A stretch of DNA of 9,287 bases from the NCBI GenBank assembly GCA_039934635.1, contig JBDTLT010000218.1, positions 1-9,287 of the forward strand. The letters are read 5' to 3'. Each line of letters starts with the position of its first letter. The stretch's first letter is position 1. The notes under the pieces are model-generated. The model worked only from the letters and a program-made list of their open reading frames with translations. It had not been told where the DNA came from and made no database searches. Below are positions 6,767 through 9,287 of the stretch, piece after piece. Source of the stretch: DATLFA01 sp039934635 (lineage in GTDB: Bacteria > Actinomycetota > Acidimicrobiia > Acidimicrobiales > WLNW01). The translations under genes and the position numbers were made by a program.

Positions 6767-6994
6767 ATGATGGTGTTTACCCTGATCCTGCACGTGATCG
6801 TCTCGCTCGCGCTGGTCTTCTTCGTGCTCCTGCACAGCGGTCGGGGCAGTGGTCTGTCCGACATGTTCGGCGGTGCGCTCGGTGCCACTGCTGCCGCGAC
6901 GAGCGTGGGTGAGCGCAACCTCGACCGCATCACGGTCATCCTCGGTTTGACGTTCGCGTTCACGACGATTTCGCTCGCGCTCTTCTTGCGCTGA
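6767..6994 (+). CDS. secG: preprotein translocase subunit SecG
   Basis: SecG is the small accessory subunit of the SecYEG channel in the cytoplasmic membrane and helps SecA-driven export. The 75-aa product has the typical SecG layout. A first transmembrane helix spans about 3-22, followed by a conserved Gly/Ser-rich loop (HSGRGSGLSDMFGGALG, 23-39) and a second helix at about 55-73 (ITVILGLTFAFTTISLALF) ending LFLR. Its length is normal for actinobacteria. Two consecutive ATGs begin the frame; the first, at 6767, lies 7 nt after TAAGCT and suits a leaderless start. The open frame extends much further upstream, but only as an out-of-frame shadow of tpiA. The gene follows tpiA as in many actinobacteria, so transcription may come both from the glycolytic operon and from its own promoter. 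Confidence 0.95.
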   Translation: MMVFTLILHVIVSLALVFFVLLHSGRGSGLSDMFGGALGATAAATSVGERNLDRITVILGLTFAFTTISLALFLR

Positions 6995-7013
6995 CGCAGC
7001 GTCCTGCGGTTAT

Positions 7014-7043
7014 CCGAAAGGGCCGTTCGGCCTACTTTGCTCG
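7014..7043 (+). terminator. imperfect hairpin after secG (weak terminator candidate)
   Basis: GGCC (7021-7024) and GGCC (7029-7032) enclose a GTTC loop. The stem extends by AAAG (7017-7020) pairing with CTTT (7035-7038), with TA bulged out at 7033-7034. No proper T-run follows. It lies 20 nt after the secG stop. TACTTT at 7033-7038, inside the 3' arm, could instead serve as a -10 box for the downstream lipoprotein gene; neither reading is firm. Confidence 0.25.
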
Positions 7044-7080
7044 ACCTCCATCGGTCCCGCGACTGTGCCGATGAAGAGGG

Positions 7081-8703
7081 GTGCGTCCCCGTCGTTTTCG
7101 ACCGAATCTGCGACGTGTCGCGTCCCTTGCGATCTGTTGTGTCGCGGTCGCCGGATGTTCGAGCCCTAAACAGGGCGACGGCGCGGACGTCAACGCGAAG
7201 CGCGTGACGGAGGTCGAGAAAGAATCCGTGCACGAGGGCGGCACGTTGACCGTGGCGCTGACCGGTGTCGACACGCTCGACCCTGCACGCGCGAACGAAG
7301 CGTCGACCGGCCAGCGGGTCGTGCTCGACATGCTCTACGACGGGCTCGTGCGGTGGGACAGTGCCGCTTCGGCATTGACGCCGGCGTTGGCAAAGTCGTG
7401 GAGTGTCAGCGATGACGGTTTGACGTGGACGTTCGAGCTGTCGGCGAACGCGCAGTTCTCGACCGGACGGGCGATCACGAGCACCGACGTGAAGTTCTCA
7501 CTCGAACGGCTCGCGGCGCGGGGCACGGCGGCGTTGTCGGCAGTGCAGCTCGCCGGGCTGAAGGGCTACGACGATTTCATGGCGCGGCGGACCGAAACCG
7601 TTGCCGGTCTGATTGCCACCGACCCGGCGAAGCTCGTCGTCGTGCTCGACTCACCGTTTTCGATGCTGCCCGAGCTACTTGCGAGTCCTGCGTTCGGCGT
7701 CGTGGCGAAGGAAGGCTTTGACGCCACGGGAGCTCTCATCGGTACACCGATAGCGAGTGGGCCGTTCACACTCAAGAATCGCACTGCCGACAAGCTCGAG
7801 CTGGTGCGTTCGCCGCGCTCGCGTGCGCTACTCGACGGCGTCAACGTGACGCTGTCCGCCGACGCCGCCGCGAGCTATGCACTATTCACGAAGGGCGACG
7901 TGCAGGTGGCATCGGCGCCGCCCGACCAGGCAATCGAGGCCTCGGTCGCGAACGTGCGATCGAACAACGGCGGCAGCTTCTTCTACGGCATGAACGTGAC
8001 CGCGCCGGCGCTTGCCAACGCTGCCCTGCGCTCCGCGATCGTCAAGGCCATCGATCGTGAAGCGATACGGGCCAAGTACTTCGCACAGTCGGGCGAACTG
8101 GCCAACGGCTTCATCCCGTCGGACTTGCCGGGTTATCGCGACGATGCCTGTGCCGCGGCGTGCGCGTTCGATGTTGCTGCGGCCAAGCAGATGGTGACCG
8201 CCGCGCTCGCGGGCGCGCCGGCGCCGACGGTGCACGTCGATTACTACGTCGATGCCGCGGGACGCGAGGCCGAGATCGCAACGTCAATCGCGCAGTCCTT
8301 GGTGGCGGTCGGCGTGCCGGCCGAGCCGCGTAGTCATACGTTCGAGGAGTACAACACGTTCGTGGCGAGTGGCGCCGCCGAGCTGTTCCGCTTCGGATGG
8401 ATCGGCACCTACTTGTCGCCCGACGCGTACCTGACACCGCTCTTCGGTTCGAAGACGATCGACAACGTCTTCGGGTTCAAGGATGCGCAGAGCGATCAGC
8501 TCATTGCTGCGGCTCGCAGCGCGGCCGACCCGGGCGCACGGGTGGCGAAGTACGTGGCGCTCGAAGATCGCGTGCTGAGCCTGTCGGCGGTCGTGCCGAT
8601 CGTGCGGTACCGGTCGGTGTATGCGCTTGGCGCCACGGTGCGCGGCGTGACCAGCGACGCGGAAGGCCTGTTCGACATCGAACGGATCTGGCTCGCGCAG
8701 TAG
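7081..8703 (+). CDS. ABC transporter substrate-binding lipoprotein, family 5 (peptide/nickel type)
   Basis: Captures a solute outside the membrane for an ABC importer; the family (DppA/OppA, SBP_bac_5) mostly binds oligopeptides. The 540-aa product begins with a lipoprotein signal: an Arg-rich N-region (residues 1-12), a short hydrophobic core and lipobox VAGC with acylated C26. Family features include GGTLTVAL (53-60), the segment from VVLDMLYDGLVRW (80-92) to LAKSWSVSDDGLTWTFEL (103-120), TSTDVKFSLERL (133-144), and ALRSAIVKAIDREAIRAKYF (315-334). C357 and C361 may form a disulfide. Only the GTG at 7081 is possible, since a stop lies in frame 9 nt upstream. Its Shine-Dalgarno-like AAGAGGG abuts it with no spacing, which is odd. 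No permease or ATPase gene is adjacent, so it is an orphan binding protein here and its ligand is unknown. Confidence 0.9.
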   Translation: MRPRRFRPNLRRVASLAICCVAVAGCSSPKQGDGADVNAKRVTEVEKESVHEGGTLTVALTGVDTLDPARANEASTGQRVVLDMLYDGLVRWDSAASALTPALAKSWSVSDDGLTWTFELSANAQFSTGRAITSTDVKFSLERLAARGTAALSAVQLAGLKGYDDFMARRTETVAGLIATDPAKLVVVLDSPFSMLPELLASPAFGVVAKEGFDATGALIGTPIASGPFTLKNRTADKLELVRSPRSRALLDGVNVTLSADAAASYALFTKGDVQVASAPPDQAIEASVANVRSNNGGSFFYGMNVTAPALANAALRSAIVKAIDREAIRAKYFAQSGELANGFIPSDLPGYRDDACAAACAFDVAAAKQMVTAALAGAPAPTVHVDYYVDAAGREAEIATSIAQSLVAVGVPAEPRSHTFEEYNTFVASGAAELFRFGWIGTYLSPDAYLTPLFGSKTIDNVFGFKDAQSDQLIAAARSAADPGARVAKYVALEDRVLSLSAVVPIVRYRSVYALGATVRGVTSDAEGLFDIERIWLAQ

Positions 8704-8714
8704 CGTCGGCGGGG

Positions 8715-9131
8715 ATGGACCGTCCGGAGTTCGACGCCGCGTACTTCAACCAACTGACGCCCGAGCATTTCGCCAGCTTCGTCGGGATGCGGGTCATCGA
8801 GGCGCGGCCCGGCTTCGTGCAGACGGCGCTCGACATCGAGTCGCACCACCTTGCGGCGAATGGCTTTCTTCATGCCGCGGCGGTGCTCACGGTGGCCGAC
8901 ACGGCGTGCGGGTTCGGCGTACGAACGATCCTGCCGGAGGGCGCCTCGAGCTTCACGACGGTCGAACTGAAGAGCAACTTCCTCGGCACAACCCGGGAGG
9001 GTGCGATCCTCTGCGAGGCCACCGTCGCTCACGCCGGGCGCACCACGCAGGTCTGGGATGCGGTGGTGCGGGCCGGAGAGCGCAAGATCGCGCTGTTCCG
9101 CTGTACCCAACTGGTGCTGTATCCGAGCTGA
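8715..9131 (+). CDS. PaaI-family hotdog-fold acyl-CoA thioesterase
   Basis: A 138-aa single hotdog domain of the PaaI/4HBT type, which hydrolyses acyl- or aryl-CoA thioesters in the cytoplasm. The active-site region is HHLAANGFLHAAAVLTVADTACG (44-66): N49, G50, H53 and D62 fit the expected catalytic positions, with D62 the likely general acid/base. The usual HGG is HAA here. Later segments FTTVELKSNFLG (80-91), HAGRTTQVWDAVV (106-118) and ALFRCTQLVLYP (126-137) are typical of the group. The ATG at 8715 lies 11 nt after the lipoprotein stop, with GGCGGGG directly against it. The TAG stop upstream is also the start of TAGCGT, 8 nt from the ATG, a possible leaderless promoter. The open frame upstream is a shadow of the lipoprotein gene. 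Substrate unknown; a CoA-ester housekeeping role is likely. Confidence 0.87.
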   Translation: MDRPEFDAAYFNQLTPEHFASFVGMRVIEARPGFVQTALDIESHHLAANGFLHAAAVLTVADTACGFGVRTILPEGASSFTTVELKSNFLGTTREGAILCEATVAHAGRTTQVWDAVVRAGERKIALFRCTQLVLYPS

Positions 9132-9181
9132 GCCTCGAAAGGCCGTGGGGCAGGGGAGGGGCGCCCGCTATGCTTCGAGGC
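9132..9181. repeat. 8-bp inverted repeat around the tRNA-Leu promoter
   Basis: GCCTCGAA at 9132-9139, immediately after the thioesterase stop, is perfectly complementary to TTCGAGGC at 9174-9181. The 34-nt loop contains three GGGG runs (9147-9150, 9153-9156, 9158-9161) and the palindrome GGGCGCCC (9159-9166). The right arm covers the end of the -10 box and the likely transcription start of the tRNA. It could be a terminator stem for the thioesterase or a binding site; chance cannot be excluded. Confidence 0.35.
9169..9174 (+). promoter_or_regulatory. -10 box of the tRNA-Leu promoter
   Basis: TATGCT at 9169-9174 fits the TAnnCT form of the uvrC, rapZ and secG boxes. It predicts a transcript start near 9181, about 22 nt before the mature tRNA 5' end, a normal leader for RNase P. 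No -35-like hexamer is seen; G-runs fill that region. Confidence 0.55.
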
Positions 9182-9202
9182 CGCACCGGAAGCGGTGTCC
9201 AC

Positions 9203-9286
9203 GTCGGAGTGGCGGAATAGGCAGACGCACCAGCTTGAGGGGCTGGCGCCCGCAAGGGTGTGGGGGTTCAAGTCCCCCCTCCGACA
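9203..9286 (+). tRNA. tRNA-Leu (anticodon GAG)
   Basis: A class II tRNA folds completely. The acceptor stem GTCGGAG (9203-9209) pairs with CTCCGAC (9279-9285). The D stem GCG (9212-9214) pairs with CGC (9226-9228) around a loop containing GG. The anticodon stem CCAGC (9230-9234) pairs with GCTGG (9242-9246) around loop TTGAGGG, so the anticodon is GAG (9237-9239), reading CUC and CUU. The long variable arm (9247-9261) has stem CGCCC/GGGTG with loop GCAA. The T stem GGGGG (9262-9266) pairs with CCCCC (9274-9278) around TTCAAGT. The discriminator base is A9286, as required for leucine. The window ends one base later with C, so whether CCA is encoded cannot be told. Confidence 0.97.
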
Positions 9287-9287
9287 C

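Noticed and set aside
7071..7172. 33-codon frame starting at ATG 7071
   Set aside because: It overlaps the lipoprotein signal peptide in another frame and has no recognisable feature; mentioned only as part of the odd start region.
8397..8714. Longer N-terminus for the thioesterase
   Set aside because: The extension is an out-of-frame reading of the lipoprotein gene with Arg-rich shadow composition.
1..9287. Search for CRISPR arrays, insertion sequences, att sites, toxin-antitoxin pairs or defence genes
   Set aside because: No spaced direct repeats, transposase motifs, terminal inverted repeats or tRNA-adjacent integrase were seen. The content is core housekeeping.

Overview
This is a high-GC actinobacterial chromosome segment. 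Several traits point to an Acidimicrobiia-like lineage, possibly near Ilumatobacter; this is inferred from remembered protein signatures and no search was run. They are the gene order around uvrC/rapZ/gap/pgk/tpiA/secG, leaderless starts placed 6-7 nt behind TAnnCT -10 boxes, and the wording of UvrC, PGK and RapZ. All firm genes are on the + strand and coding density is about 95%. I see no mobile element, CRISPR array, prophage or foreign-looking base composition.

Layout. Bases 1-94 hold a G-rich uvrC promoter region and perhaps the first codons of a divergent gene. Bases 95-2017 are uvrC (nucleotide excision repair), which overlaps by 8 nt a class I SAM-dependent methyltransferase of unknown substrate (2010-2738). 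rapZ (2788-3636) has its own leaderless promoter. A 128-nt gap follows, where yvcK and whiA sit in most actinobacteria. Here it contains only a possible 28-codon leaderless ORF whose stop overlaps the gap start. gap (3765-4796), pgk (4793-5923, GTGA overlap) and tpiA (5958-6734) form a lower-glycolysis operon. secG (6767-6994) follows with its own leaderless promoter. An orphan family 5 solute-binding lipoprotein (7081-8703) and a PaaI-type hotdog thioesterase (8715-9131) come next. A class II tRNA-Leu(GAG) (9203-9286) ends the window.

How the genes work together. gap-pgk-tpiA interconverts triose phosphates and 3-phosphoglycerate. RapZ, an RNase-adaptor/P-loop protein with a C-terminal sugar-phosphate-type pocket, is a plausible metabolic sensor next to them. 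SecG is the accessory subunit of the Sec translocon, which would export the lipoprotein encoded just downstream. UvrC and the methyltransferase form a separate transcription unit.

This is mainly a conserved housekeeping region and I do not see a convincing new system. The points most worth a second look are: the missing yvcK-whiA pair and the small leaderless ORF in its place; a PGK missing about 24 residues (one strand-helix unit) of its N-terminal domain; a repeated leaderless promoter architecture; and the methyltransferase fused into the uvrC transcription unit.
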